Part shown: in pieces, positions 33,391 through 45,852 of the stretch | How the letters are laid out: each line of letters begins with the position of its first letter | How positions within the stretch are numbered: the first letter of the stretch is position 1 | From: Hippasteria phrygiana | Taxonomy: Eukaryota; Echinodermata; Asteroidea; Valvatida; Goniasteridae | Reading direction: 5' to 3' | Length of the DNA stretch: 64,000 nucleotides | Assembly (NCBI GenBank): GCA_037893225.1 | Contig: JAZGUH010000531.1 | Coordinates: forward strand, 1 to 64,000 | The notes under the pieces: generated by a model | Seen by the model: the letters and a program-made list of their open reading frames with translations, nothing else | Told to the model about the DNA's origin: nothing | Database searches by the model: none | Made by a program: the position numbers and the translations under genes

Positions 33391-36044
33391 AATGCCTTTT
33401 TGAATTTTGGAAAATGCATGATATACATTAAGAACGCTATAATTCAGTTTAGTTTTCAAGAGACAAGTGTTATTTTTTCCTGTGGTTGATTTTTTCTAAA
33501 AATGGAGCATTTCCTAAAATAATTACTGCCAACAAGTTGGCTACGACGGCTTCAATTTCTCGAAAATTCTCAAACAAAATATCCGAGTGTTTCTCTTTTT
33601 TTTCAAATCAATGATAACAGCCCTTTATGTAAAGCAAAGGTCACAAGAAAAGTCGATATGATGTCCTTTTTTATGATGCACTATAAGGCCAAAAGTAATT
33701 AGCTATCAGGGTGTTCTATATAGAACAGCTAAAATCCTAGTCAGTTGTTATAAGTGATACAATTTTCACAACATCCGTCAATCCCGTACACTTAAGTGCT
33801 AACACCTCCGGTAACATATTGCAAATAGCGAAATCTATACGCATTCGTTAAACTCGTATTCTTGCCATAAGGAGCACATGAAACTAAATCTGCGCTTTGA
33901 CACCGTGGTAACACATGTAATAATTTGCAGGTCCCGGTCCCTTCTTCTTGGTTTTAATACATTAAAAATATTCTGCAGTATGAAATATCACTGAAGTGTG
34001 AATATTTTTGCTGCGTGGAGTGTGATTTGCTTAAGTGTGTGTGGCTGTGCGGCTAATTTATCAAAATATAATATGTTCCCACTGGGTCATATAGTCCAAA
34101 TTGACGTAGATATTAATAACATGATAAAGTGGGGCTAATATTTAATGAAATTATTCAAAACCTGAGAAAATAGATTGCATGACCAAACAACTTCGGTTAC
34201 CTTTCCGGGGAATTACCTGATACTTCGCGCATTAAAGCTGAGAATTACTGTTGGGAAAGCACAAGATGGTTTATGTTTTTGAAATTTAAAACCAGCTGAA
34301 CACGTGAGACAAATCTGAAACTGGGAATAACTAAAATTTAATAAAATGAAATGAATCTCGGTGTTATTCATCATATCATATCATATCTCAGCAGTAAACA
34401 CTTTTATTTATGAGTCTCACAATGAATGGAGACAACAGGTGCAGTTATTTGGTTTTTACCGCGCGCCAAATCAATGCAGAAATTACCTTCGCCAAAAACA
34501 GTCAGAAACGGGTTATTTCTTATCAAGATATCACCAAAGGTCGTGTACAAATATGAAACAAGTCATGCACTTGGCCAAAGTTTCCCAAAATTATCCAGCT
34601 TCTTGCTGATTATCAAATTTATATAACTGTAAAGGTTCCATTCTACTTTTACACATTGGCGCAAACCTCTAAATATTGGGCCTTTAGGCTGAAAGTTACA
34701 GGATAATAACCTTACCAAAACGCTTCAAAATTCCTCGGAGAGTTTGCTACAGTTGAAGATTCGTACAAATTTTCTGGAAAATTGTCCAACGCTTGCGGTA
34801 TTCTGCAATCCCAACTTAAACTCGCCAAAGCCACGACAAAGCAACGTATAACGGGGAAGTCTGCAACACTAGCATCAGGCAGCATCGCAGCATCAAAGTG
34901 TTATCACCTGCTGAGTTATATAGTTCATTGGAGGGCAACGAGCCGGGAATAAACTTACTTTTCTTGGAGACACGTACAGGGCCTGCATGAGGTCCTGTCA
35001 TTAGTACTCTGCCTGATGGACAACATTCATGAATGTGAAATCATGACTGTGGATGAAATCACTGCATAACATTCACCAATATAGCACGCAAGTCTCGCGA
35101 TATAACGATGATTGTTTGTTCCAAAGTGTGTGTGTATACGTCCTGGTACCAAACACAGAATAGTCTTGCGACGAAATCGATAGAACGTGGTTAGATTTAT
35201 CGCAAGTTGAGGTCATTTCTTAAAAATTATTTTAAAAAATTAAGTACAAATTGAAATTTTCCTTCAAAAGACCCATACTCAGCTCAGTCCAGTTAGAAAA
35301 CAATATTTCTTTTTATAACATAAGACACGATGTAGTCCAAAAGTATCTATTCTCGCAAAAATCTGCTATTCTCGCAAAAATTTGCTTTGAATTTTTAGGT
35401 CAACATCCAGTTCTAGTCGCTAGTCTGCTTATACATTAATATTTCGCAGCACAATTTCACTTGGTGTCACTGCGAGCCTGTCCTAATTTGTTTTATATCT
35501 CACCAAGAAATACCAGTGAGCCCCGATTTCATTTTCCATGAGAAGTGGGACAGTGTCATCTTCTCAAAAATGGTAGAAGGATTAAAAGTTTGCTAACACT
35601 GTCATTTTAGGTCAAGCGTCTTCTATTAAATGCTTTCTGTCTGAGCTGGCCATATGTCGTCTACTTTGTATCTATTTTTAGAAATCAATCCATTAAATAC
35701 AATCCAGAACAGCGGAAATATTCCCAAAAGAAGCATGTTTGTATAGACGGACCATTGAGTCTGTCTCACATATTGTAATCGGAAACGCTTCTTCCTTTGA
35801 TTCCTCCTGATATCTTGTCCACAGAAACAGGATTTCGAGCCGGCGCAGTTTTAAGTGACATTTGAGACAGAAAGGACGACGAATCACTCAGCTTACGACA
35901 CGCCATGGGAAGCCAGAACGGTTTAGGCTGTTTGTTGCTCTAGTCATTAAGGATTGGTTTTAATATCTAGGGCTATGTCTCATCAATCTTAATTTTCGCT
36001 GTTGTTGTGTTTTTTTTTCGTTTTCCTTCGTTTTCGGTGGGGTC
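33391..36044. other. no gene seen
   Basis: AT-rich unique DNA, with short open frames only. Confidence 0.4.
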
Positions 36045-36167
36045 GGGGGGGGGGGGGGGGGGGGGCTTTAATACAAAGGACTGAGCTTGGGAAACTGTGT
36101 CTATGTACTCTGGTACACCTCTACATCTTGGCGATGATTCCAACTCCATCGCCCCCCCCCCCCCCCC
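36045..36167. repeat. facing poly-G and poly-C tracts
   Basis: 21 G (36045-36065) and 16 C (36152-36167) face each other across 86 bp and could form one long G-C stem. Probably another poly-G/C element, although no terminal repeats were found. Confidence 0.85.
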
Positions 36168-37220
36168 TCCCCCTCCCGCCTACATTATCTCCAAAAAGTA
36201 TTGTCGGGCTGGTTAGGTGCGCATGCCAAAAGAGCGTTGTACTGTCATGCATGAATTTCAAAAAACGAACACAAAATAACAAGGAAAAACATGAGCCTCC
36301 ATTGTGTGATGTTGGCAATCTCGCCTGGGGCTGACATATGTGACCTGAAAGCATATGAGAATAAAGTCGCACTTTGGCTTTCTGAGTTACAAGCAGAAAC
36401 AACCATTTTTCACTGAAACGTCAATTAAGGGATTTTAACAACTGTATAAATGAAAAACTCTATTCTATCATATCCCAAAGATTTTAAACTGAATCTCTTC
36501 ACGAAATATTTTTAAGGGATGATTTCCTTTTTGAACTCTGGTTTAAAGTGTGCACAAATCACAAATTTTGAGCTTCATTTTCTCAAAACAAGGTGATACC
36601 ATAATCTTGATTTTCAAATTGTTCTACTTTATCCCCATTTCGTGGGAACAGGTCACATATGGATTGGCTTTTCAGTCCCTGTCTTTTTCCGTGGGTTGTT
36701 CTCATGAATCAGGGTCAAAAATAAAAAAATAAAAAAAATCTATGAAAAATCCACGAAAAATCTACGAAAAATCCGCGAGGACCCCAGAATATATATAGTT
36801 TGTATTTACCTAAAGACACCCCCTTCAAATATCTGTTTTTATTGATCTATATCCACTTTTACAGGTGAAAACACCTTTAGGACAACACCTCGGGAATTCC
36901 AGATTGCAAAAGAGATTCTTTAAAAATTCTGAAATCCCGACAAAAAATCTTGAACGAAAATGTAACGAAAGAAACGTTCAGTTAGACAGGCGCACCCGCA
37001 AACGCAATGCGTGCAATTTGTTTATTTATTGTGTCAATAGAGGGCGCTATTTCTTACTTTTTCTCGGGCAGAATTCGGACGTGTTTTTGTCGTAGATTTT
37101 CTCATTCCCAAACAATTCGCGGATGTGGGAACAAAGTTTATTCGATTAAGTACAGAATAATTTATAGGCCTGGAAATTGTTTTAAAGGTCGGCACACAAG
37201 TTCGCGTATCTCCAAAACTA
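36168..37220. other. no gene seen; small GAAAAATC repeat
   Basis: A short array of TCTATGAAAAATCCACGAAA-type units at 36738-36775. Otherwise AT-rich unique DNA. Confidence 0.4.
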
Positions 37221-37747
37221 AAGCCTGGTTTCCATATAATCGCAATGAACGCCGAGAGCACGCAAGATGGCAAGTCGCAGACGTCCTTGTGGAGACGGTT
37301 CTGGACGTCATTCGGCTGAACATTTTCAACAAAATGGCGTCCGAATGCTTGAAAATGTCTCACTGAAATGGCGTTTTTTGGTACTTCACACTTTTCTGAA
37401 AGCTGAACTGATATTTCATTTCGATAGATTTCAATTACGGGCAGCTATTTTACTTACATTTATGCTCATATTTCTTGGTCAAAGGATAAAAATGGGTCAA
37501 ATTTGTGGCACTCAAGCAGTGAGAGACATCGTTGAATGCACGGCATGCCAGTACGTGTATTTGAATGGGCCTATTCTCACGACGCGAAGGCGACAGTCGG
37601 AAAAGTTGAACTTGGTTGATCTTTGCCGACTGTCGCCGTCCATGTTGGGAAAGTCCCCGATGAAGCGTTTCCATTTATCGGCGTTGCATCAGGGAATCTT
37701 CGGCGACGCTTTCGGCGATTATAACGACTATATGGAAACCAGGCTTT
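37221..37747. mobile_element. AGCCTGGTTTCCATATA-ended MITE
   Basis: Terminal inverted repeats AAGCCTGGTTTCCATATA and TATATGGAAACCAGGCTT bound 527 bp. Open frames run across it on both strands, but none resembles a transposase. The subterminal region also has inverted GCGACAGTCGG / CCGACTGTCGC words (37588 and 37626). Confidence 0.8.
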
Positions 37748-37967
37748 AAGCACTTTCGGCCTCTCGTCCCACGGACTGGCAACGCGCGCACATTGATCGA
37801 CAATCATCTTGTCATCTGGCACTATGGGCTTACATAATCTTGTCAGAATGACAAACTGATCTCGTCGTTTTCTATTGACAATTATTATCATTATGACCAG
37901 AACCCACGCGCAAAATATTTTCTGTGTACATGTAGGCATATTCATTTCGGTACTGTGGAAACAATAA

Positions 37968-38188
37968 GCCATTTCGGTATTTTGAAGGTCAAAGGTTATT
38001 CGGGATAAAATTGATGATGTAATGTCACGCGATGTTACGCGAACACCCATTCTGATTGAATTTAACACGTGCGCGTTGTGCGACCACCTTGCTGCGACCA
38101 CCTTGCGTGTTCATACGCTCGCGTTAGGTCACGGATCATTCGGGATAACTGTCATTGCGCACATGCGCAGTTGAAATACCGAACTGGC
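37968..38188. mobile_element. MITE family 6, copy 1
   Basis: Ends GCCATTTCGGTAT and ATACCGAACTGGC, 221 bp. An inverse-oriented copy lies at 52009-52233, sharing GGTTATTCGGGATAAAATTG-type words and CATTCTGATTGAATTTAACA in complement. Non-coding. Confidence 0.8.
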
Positions 38189-38770
38189 TTATTTATAATT
38201 TTAAAAAATGTAACCGCTTTAATTTAAACATTATACCCACATCAACGTCTCTTCACGCTAATGATTACTTGATAAATCGTAATCTTCAATAAAAGACCTG
38301 TAGTTATTTAGGATAATTATATGACAGAAGCTTTTCAAACAAATGGAAATATCAGAAAACGTTATTGCAGTTGTTAGGTCTTACTAGTGTTCATTCGTTT
38401 TGAACGTATACACAGGACGGTCATATACGTCTCAGCCAATGAAATGCCTTTTGCTTATACGCTCCGCCCACAGTTACTACCCACCGTGACCGTCCACTGA
38501 TTTACTTTTCTTATTCAAATTGCACAGTGCTTATATAATTATAATAACAGGGCAAGGAATTTCACTCCGTCCTTCGGTACAAAAATCAGAATAACAAAAG
38601 AGAATTCTATTCGGTAGCGTCTGGAACAATGAAATGGAGTTATGTACTGTATTTTTCCAACTGGATGTTATTATGGCTTGATAAAGAATGCATTTGAAAT
38701 ACTACACGGGGTAGTGCGTGCACTACTCTATCTCATGTTGATTTTTTTCAAAAAGTTTGTCTACCATTTT

Positions 38771-39050
38771 GGGGTGGGGGTTGGGGTGAGGGTAGTTGGG
38801 GTTGGGGTGAGGGTGGGGGTGGGGGGGGTTGGGGTGAGGGTGAGGGTGGTTGGGGTGAGGGTGGGGGTGGTTGGGGTGGGGATGGTTGGGGTGGGGGTGG
38901 GGGTGGTTGGGGTGGGGGTGGTTGGGGTGAGGGTGGTTGGGGTTTGGGGTGAGGGTGGTTGGGGTTTGGGGTGAGGGTGGTTGGGGTGGGGGTGGGGGTT
39001 GGGGTGAGGGTGGTCGGGGTGGGGTGGAGAAGGTTGGGGTAGGGGTTAAC
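38771..39050. repeat. GGGGTGAGGGTGGTT minisatellite
   Basis: G-rich degenerate array of GGTTGGGGTG, GAGGGTGG and GGGGGTGG words, all G on the plus strand. It encodes only Val-Gly or His-Pro-Asn shadows. G-quadruplex prone. Confidence 0.95.
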
Positions 39051-39239
39051 CACAAGGGCCCAACGAGGTGATAAGAAATCAAAACAAGTACCCTCTCCTC
39101 ACTATTGATGCTCATTCTCGCATTTATCTGCAGAGCGTGTCCCATTTTGCAAGCCTTTGTAAAGCTTATATATATATATATATATATGTAGTTATAATTA
39201 TATTCCGGCCATAGTTCCGGCCATAGTCTACATTAATTA

Positions 39240-39902
39240 ACCCTAACACATCCTTGCGTTCAAAATTTTTTTTTAATGAATTATGGTACCCTACCTATAA
39301 ACCTTTAAAATCCTGGGGAGTTTCTATTGTAAATCTAAGTTGTGACCGTACCCCCCTTATAGCATTATTATTCCCTTGCATTCCAAATTCTAAAGACTGA
39401 CGGTATCATACGCCTTTCAAATCCTACTGTTTCTATTGTAAATCTAGGTAGTGACCGTTCCCCGCCTTAGCCTTATTGTTTTCTTGCGTTCCAAATTCTA
39501 AAGACTGACGGTACCCTACCTAAGCCTTTCAAATCCTACGTGCTGTTTCTATTGTAAGTCTAAGTAGTGACCGTTCCCCGCCTTAGCCTTATTGTTTTCT
39601 TGCGTTCTAAATTCTAAAGACTGACGGTACCCTACCTAAGCCTTTCAAATCCTACGTGCTGTTTCTATTGTAAGTCTAAGTAGTGGACCGTACCCCGCCT
39701 TAGCTTTATTGTTTTCTTGCGTTCCAAATTCTAAAGACTGACGGTACGCTACGTATAAGCCTTTCAAATCCTACGTACTGTTTCTATTGTAAGTCTAAGT
39801 AGTGACCGTTCCCCGCCTTAGCCTTATTGTTTTCTTGCTTTCCAAATTCTAAAGACTGACGGTACGCTACGTATAAGCCTTTCAAATCTTACGTACTGTT
39901 TC
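39240..39902. repeat. 117-bp tandem array, left part (5 units)
   Basis: The landmark TAAAGACTGACGG occurs at 39391, 39499, 39615, 39732 and 39850, giving spacings of 108-118. Each unit also carries GTTTCTATTGTAAGTCTAAG, CCCCGCCTTAGCC and TATTGTTTTCTTGCG. The array is interrupted at 39903 by a LINE and resumes at 41313. Confidence 0.95.
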
Positions 39903-41312
39903 TTGCCTTGCCTTGCCTAGGCCGTGTTCATCCATTGTTGGATGTAGCCCTCTTCATGTGATTTCCATGTCCTTCTTTCTTGTGCCTGTGTTGTCCATGT
40001 TATACCCATGTAGGATGTGATGTCGTCTCTCCATCTCTTTTTCTGTCTGCCTCGTTTTCTCTTTCCTGTTCGTGGTTGCCACTCTGAAATTCTTCTGGTC
40101 CATCTGTTATCTTTCAAACGTGCCACATGTCCAGCCCATCTCCACTTTGCTTCTTTGATTTTTTCAATTATGTCCTTAAGTCCTGTTTTCTTTCTGATAT
40201 CACTGCATCTTATTTTGTCCCGGATGGATATGTGTAGCATTCTTCTCTCCATTGCCCTTTGTGCTGTTTGTAGTTTGGTTTCTAGGTATTTTGTTGTTGT
40301 CCATGTTTCTGCAGCATATGTCATAGTTGGTAGCACGCACTGGTCGTATATTTGCCTTCTCCATGCCATTGATATATTCTTGTCACAGAGAATTTCTTTG
40401 TGCCTTCCAAAACTCATCCAACCTGCTTTTATCCTTATCAATACTTCTTCGTGTGTGCAGTCTTTCATCTTTAATATTTGACCAAGGTATTTGTATTCAT
40501 CAACTCTGTCTATGTCATGATTTTCTACTTTGATGGTGGAATCTGTATTATAGTTCGTCATATATTTTGTTTTCCCCTTATGCATTTTCAGTCCAATTCT
40601 TTGGCTCTCCCCGTTTAGGTGATTTAATTGAATTTCCATGTCTTCCACTGAAGAGGTAGTTAAGGCTACGTCATCTGCATAGCGGAGGTCTGTTAGTCTT
40701 TCACCGTCTATGTTGATTCCTCTTTCTTCCAGGGGTAGTTTCTTAAAGACTTGTTCCATTGCCGATGTAAACATTTTTGGTGACAAGGTGTCTCCCTGTC
40801 TCACTCCCTTATTTATCTTCACGATTTCTGAAACGTCCTTATCCAGATGGATTCTAGCTGTCGCATTTGTGTATATTTCTTCTAGGATGCATATGTATCC
40901 TTCATTAATTCCTGTTTTTCGAAGAGCCTTAAATAGATCTTTATGCTCTACCGAATCAAAGGCCTTCTCGTAATCAATAAACCCAAGACATAGGTTTAGC
41001 TGATATTCATTTGCCTTTTCAATTAGCTGACTTATTGTATACAGGTGGTCCACTGTTGAATAGCCTCTTCGGAAGCCTGCCTGCTCTCTTGGTTGTTGTC
41101 TGTCTAATTCAGTCTTGATCCTGTTTTGAATAATTCTTGTGAATATCTTGTACATGTGGGATAATAAACTTATTGGTCTGTAGTTTTTGATGTCGGCTTT
41201 ATCCCCTTTTTTGTGAAGAAGAATTATCTTCGCTTCTTTCCATTTTGTTGGTATTCTTTGGTCTTTCATTATTTGATTGTACAGTTTTACCAATTGTATG
41301 ACTTTTACCAAT
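39903..41312 (-). mobile_element. 5'-truncated RTE-like LINE inside the array
   Basis: The insert is flanked by an exact 11-bp target duplication CGTACTGTTTC (39892-39902 and 41313-41323). On the minus strand its 3' end is a short pentamer tail (GCAAG)n placed straight after the stop codon, as in RTE elements with almost no 3' UTR. The endonuclease half is missing: 1410 bp remain. The flanking array unit rejoins in register, which confirms both junctions. Confidence 0.9.
39917..41311 (-). pseudogene. RTE-like reverse transcriptase fragment
   Basis: 464 open codons with no internal stop, but no native start because the element is 5'-truncated. Visible reverse transcriptase blocks in order: KNYRPISLLSHMYKIF, EQAGFRRGYSTVDH, FIDYEKAFDSVEH, GVRQGDTLSPKMF, the catalytic LRYADDVAL, then IGLKMHKGKTKYM. 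The C-terminal region has RWAGHVARLKDNRW and GRQKKRW, as in RTE/BovB-type elements. The preserved frame suggests a fairly young insertion. It encodes RNA-templated DNA synthesis for retrotransposition, but this copy lacks the endonuclease needed. Confidence 0.9.
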
Positions 41313-42000
41313 CGTACTGTTTCTATGTAAGTCTAAGTAGTGGACCGTTCCCCGCCTTAGCCTTATTGTTTTCTTGCTTTCCAAATTCTAAAGACTGACG
41401 GTACCCTACCTATGCCTTTCAAATCTTACGTACTGTTTCTATGTAAGTCTAAGTAGCGAGCGTACCCCGCCTTAGCCTTATTGTTTTCTTGCGTTCCAAA
41501 TTCTAAAGACTGACGGTACCCTACCTAAGCCTTTCAAATCCTACGTACTGTTTCTATGTAAGTCTAAGTAGTGGACCGTTCCCCGCCTTAGCCTTATTGT
41601 TTTCTTGCGTTCCAAATTCTAAAGACTGACGGTACGCTACGTATAAGCCTTTCAAATCTTACGTACTGTTTCTATGTAAGTCTAAGTAGCGAGCGTACCC
41701 CGCCTTAGCCTTATTGTTTTCTTGCTTTCCAAATTCTAAAGACTGACGGTACGCTACGTATAAGCCTTTCAAATCCTACGTGCTGTTTCTATTGTAAGTC
41801 TAAGTAGTGGACCGTTCCCCGCCTTAGCCTTATTGTTTTCTTGCGTTCCAAATTCTAAAGACTGACGGTACCCTACGTATAAGCCTTTAAAATCCTACGT
41901 ATACTGTTCTATTATAAATCTAAGTAGTGACCGTACCCTGTATTAGCCTTATTATTTTCTTGCGTTCAAAATGCCTTGTTATTCTAAAGACTGACGGTGT
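41313..42000. repeat. 117-bp tandem array, right part (6 units)
   Basis: TAAAGACTGACGG at 41399, 41514, 41630, 41747, 41866 and 41985 (spacings 115-119). Many units here have TTTCTATGTAAG where the left part has TTTCTATTGTAAG, a one-base subfamily difference. Confidence 0.95.
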
Positions 42001-42804
42001 CTTACGTTTACGATTTTTTAGACACAGGCTTTGTTTATAAGCGTACGAATTTGTTGCTGCTCAAATTGTGATTATCACAGATAACTGTAATCTTTACAAT
42101 GTTTATGTGACAAGGCATTTGGAACACAAGGAACTTGATAATAAGGCTCAGACAGGGTACGGTCACTACATAGACCCAAATTTTACTAAACAAAATTAGC
42201 TGGCCTCCATTTCGGTCTTAAGTAAGACCTTCATCAAAGACAAAATTTATAGTTATTTATTCGTAATACATGTGATACTGCTGATCACAATTTTTGGCGG
42301 AGATTAAAGAAATAGGATTCCGATGACAGTATACAGATGTAAGATAGATTGTAAGATAGATTGATTTGTATTTACATTTATTGGTAGGAAAATAGCAGAC
42401 AATTTTCTTTTTAAATTTTAACATGAGATAGAGTAGTCCATTCCCAGGTTACGTTTCAAATGCATTCCTTTATCAAGTCATGTCGTGCAGTTGTCACAAT
42501 ACAGTACACAAATCCATCTCACTGTTCGAGACTCTGCCGCCCAGAATTCTCTTTTGTTATTCTGATTTTCCTACCGATGGACTAGTTGAAATCCTCTTGC
42601 CCTGGTATTATAATTAATACAAGCACTGTGTAATTTGAATGATAAAGGTAAGGTAGTGGACGGTCGCAGTGGACAGTAACAGTGGGCGGAGCCTTATAAG
42701 CAAGGCATTTCATTGGCTGAGACGTAAATGACCGTCCTGTGTACGTTCAAAACGAATGAACACTATTATGACTTGGCTATCTCTAAATAGAAACAGATGA
42801 TCGC

Positions 42805-43012
42805 CAGTGGCGTAACTCCGGGGGAGGGGGAGGGGGGCACGTTCCCCCAACTGACGTCCGTGCCCCCCCCCCCCCCCCCCCCGGTGTCCCCATTTGAAAT
42901 CTTGAAAGGAACAAATCATATAAGCCGCAGTTCATGTACTTTCAGTGCCCCCTTGAAAAAAAGATTTCCACCCCCAGGTTCCCCCCAGAAGTTTTACCCC
43001 AATATGCCACTG
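42805..43012. mobile_element. hAT-like MITE with poly-C tract
   Basis: Begins CAGTGGCGTAACTCCGG and ends ATGCCACTG. The flanking 8-bp duplication ATGATCGC / AAGATCGC has one mismatch, and an 8-bp size is typical of hAT elements. A 20-C run lies at 42863-42882. 208 bp, non-coding. Confidence 0.85.
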
Positions 43013-43237
43013 AAGATCGCTGGTAAACGGGTTCAATAGTTTACTGTATAGGGTTCCGGTGAAGTGCTGTTAGCAGAAAGATCCAATCCACAATAATAGG
43101 GGCAACTTTTTTCTCTAAATTTTTTAAACCTTCCAAAGTACATTTGTAGAAGGAAATTAAGGAAAAATACTTTAAAAACTCAAACAGAATACTGCAGGTT
43201 CAAATCAATATGTTTTTCTTTATGGTTGTAGAACTAT
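43013..43237. other. no gene seen
   Basis: Unique AT-rich DNA between two elements. Confidence 0.4.
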
Positions 43238-43330
43238 GTCAGGTTGGCAGAGTGGTAGTTTCCTCGCCTTCCACCTACGGTGACCGTGGTTCGAATCCCA
43301 CCCGCAACAACGTGTGGCTTCACCTATAAA
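43238..43330 (+). repeat. tRNA-derived SINE family C
   Basis: A-box-like GGTTGGCAGAGTGGTAG (43242) and a perfect B-box GGTTCGAATCC (43288-43298), 46 bp apart, form an internal Pol III promoter. The arms do not fold to a full tRNA cloverleaf. Unrelated in sequence to families A and B. Confidence 0.75.
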
Positions 43331-43523
43331 ACTAATCATTTCTTCGTCTTCTCCCTAAATTTGAGGAATGATTTCATCACCAGAAAGATTCAAAATGTTC
43401 GTTATTAGCCAAATGGTCTAAAACAGATCACTAGATTATTTAATGAGGGCGCGCGCAGACCAGACGAAAAGCGTTCACTATTCCATCATCCAAACGCGCA
43501 TACCTACCTACGTGACACGACCT

Positions 43524-43771
43524 GGGGCCAATTTCATGGAATCCGTAACACCGAATTCTGTGATAACGGCCTGCAATTCTGTGCTAACCGAGCTAGCACA
43601 TAAATTATGCGCTAACCCCGTAAGCACGGAACACTTGGTTACGAGATGTACGCATGCACACAAGCTAAAATTCCTTGCTAATCCGTGAAATACGCTAACC
43701 GTTAGCGCAAAATGTTCTGCTATTAGCGGAAATGTTTTGCTTACCGTTACGGATTCCATGATATTGGGCCC
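43524..43771. mobile_element. GGGGCCAATTTCATGGA-ended MITE
   Basis: 248 bp with 24-bp imperfect inverted ends: GGGGCCAATTTCATGGAATC and GATTCCATGATATTGGGCCC. The interior is rich in GCTAACCG / CGGTTAGC-type words. Non-coding; target duplication not certain. Confidence 0.8.
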
Positions 43772-45721
43772 TGACTTGACCTGGGATATGGATGCGTGCA
43801 CGTTATGTGCAGGATACGTGTAATGGAGACATAAGTGTGATGCATTGATCTCAGAAGTTGTCTAGTTCCGAATCCGTTAAAGCTCAATTGTTGTTCCTGC
43901 GTGTCATGTAAATTCATCTAATCATTTGACTGTGTATTTAATTTGTTTCATTGTGATAGCAGCGTCAGCATCGCCTCTGAGTTCCTATATTTAATCGTCT
44001 ATTAGTAGGAGAACAAACGGTGATTCACGAACATCGTCCACCATGTGTGAATGACAGCCGTGGTGTAGCGCCACGTGGAATTATGGAAGTTCTATTTAAC
44101 GCGTACCATTGAATATAACTTCTACGATCCACAAATAAGATGACGGGGATTTATTCAGGCGTTGTATAAGATCCAATGACATAAGCTGACCTTTGAATCT
44201 TCGAACGTATGATTCCTATGTCGTATACGTACGTACGCCGCGGGAGGCAAGTTCCATGCGTGCACGTTATACGCACGAATGTTCATTCCAAAATGTTGAC
44301 GTCATTAGCGAACAGTAACTTTAATATTAAACAAAAGCAAACCCATTGCTAGATCAAAGAAGTAGAAAGAGTGGCTGTGAATTCATTGTTTCTGTCCATT
44401 TTTTTCCATATAATAATGTAGGCTACACGACCATCCCTTGAAAATACGTCGTTTGTCTGAAAATCACTGACGAAAATACTTTCGGGCCGGTGTAGCGTGA
44501 AATTTAGTCACCATGAAATACGGTAGTATTGCACATGCCTAAAGTGATCGATGAATCGATAATTGGGAGAGTGGCCGGTCACGTGAAAGGGTTTAACCAA
44601 TAACAGGGAAAATGAGTCGGATATTCATGGGAGTCGGATATTCATATGACACCGGCAGTTTAGTTTGGAAAAGTCGGACCACTGGAATTCAGAATGCTGC
44701 CCTTGACGCTGTGGTTGAGTACATGCTGTACTATGTGCGGCGCCAGTCTAAATATCCATATGTCAATGCTACGTTTTTTTCCTCATTTCTCCGTAAATAT
44801 TACACATTATACATAGGAGAATTTCTGCAGTCAGGCCTTGGAAATATATTAGACAACTAAGCCATTAGTCATTGATCGCGAACTAATTGACTTTCAGATA
44901 AGCCATGCGTTTCCCGGACTGCGGCAAGGATGAGGTCCCATAGCTACTGGTACGTCAAGCTGGCCAGGGCAACCCAGTCAATTAACCCAGTCAGATTTTA
45001 AAGAAATATTCTCCCAGAAAGAAAGCAAAGAGAAAGGGAAATCTTAAGACTTGCTTGGGCTTTAATATTGATTATTGATGTGTTTGCGCGGGAAGGAAAA
45101 TCCCTCTGGGGGAAGAAGACTCGTCACGGTGGATGTATCGATCCCGTGCTCACATTAGAAACGAAACACACAAAAAGAAAGTTATGCGCATGGCATTGTA
45201 ATTGAAGCTTAAAGGTGTAAACAGCCGACAGACACATTAGTACACTGTGGTTAACTTAAAGTACAGTGACAAAATCTGCCCTTGCAGGTTCACACATAGT
45301 TCATATTTCTGAGTAGGGGAAGCACCTAGGTTATAACGCAGTGCCCGAGGGCGCAAACACTGTCTTTTGGAGGAATTCGAATCCACGTGCTTGAGTTCTC
45401 AACCACGAGAATTCAAACCAGTCTCCCTAGAGACTTTGTTGTCACTCACGTGACATGTAAACAAAGTCACCACGTGTGTGGACCGCCATTTAGTGATCAT
45501 CGTACATGTATTGTATGGGGCAGGCTAAATCGGCACTTTATTGCCACCACTGCGCTATGCGGTCCATGACGACAAATGGAAAAGGTCTTTATCGGTTAGG
45601 TGCCAGCACTTTACAATTAAGCCTCTAAACTATGTATTTTACACTGTGTAGGCCTAATCTTAAATTATTTACATCACATTTATGATTAATATTTATACCT
45701 TTCTTTTTCTTAATTGAAATC
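43772..45721. other. no supported gene; small hairpin at 45426
   Basis: Unique DNA. GACTTTGTT..AACAAAGTC (about 45434-45470), with CACGTGAC between, resembles the arm of the hairpin element at 57681. A plus-strand open frame at 44612-44860 starts at a true ATG but matches nothing known. Confidence 0.35.
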
Positions 45722-45852
45722 CACCAAAACAAGGCTAAAAGCCACTCCAGGTAAAGGGTTACGATCAGAGGTGCGGGTTGGTGACATTTTGAATTGCAAA
45801 CCCTACCACCCTCACGGTTTTCCTGGGCCCAGATCTAAATAGATGATAAATT
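45722..45852 (-). repeat. SINE family B body, inverse copy
   Basis: The minus strand reads CTGGGCCCAGGAAAACCGTGAG, AACCCTTTACCTGGAGTGGC and TTTTAGCCTTGTTTTGG, matching 47820-47945 on the plus strand. The head is missing. Confidence 0.75.

Larger units (their letters stand above)
38385..42765. mobile_element. foldback-type composite element
   Basis: A 4.4-kb unit bounded by inverted arms of about 355 bp (38385-38740 and 42413-42765), roughly 80 percent matched by eye. Shared words include TAGTGTTCATTCGTTTTGAA, CAGCCAATGAAATGCC, ATCAGAATAACAAAAGAGAA, CTTGATAAAG and ACTACTCTATCTCATGTT, inverse on the right. Outside the arms are TTAC/TTAT, a possible short target duplication. Inside are a G-rich minisatellite, a (TA)n run at about 39170-39187 and an array of about 117-bp units, which a LINE later split. 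No transposase is visible, so it needed one from elsewhere if it was mobile. Confidence 0.85.

Noticed and set aside
37577..38101. 174-codon minus-strand open frame
   Set aside because: It spans the terminal repeat of one MITE and much of another; the frame is a by-product of their sequence.
38642..39145. Val-Gly-rich and His-Pro-rich open frames of 100-140 codons
   Set aside because: Both strands are open because of the low-complexity minisatellite.
40017..40481. 154-codon plus-strand frame
   Set aside because: Antisense shadow of the reverse transcriptase encoded on the minus strand.
39240..42000. CRISPR array
   Set aside because: The period of about 117 bp is conserved through its whole length, without unique spacers or cas genes; the context is clearly animal.
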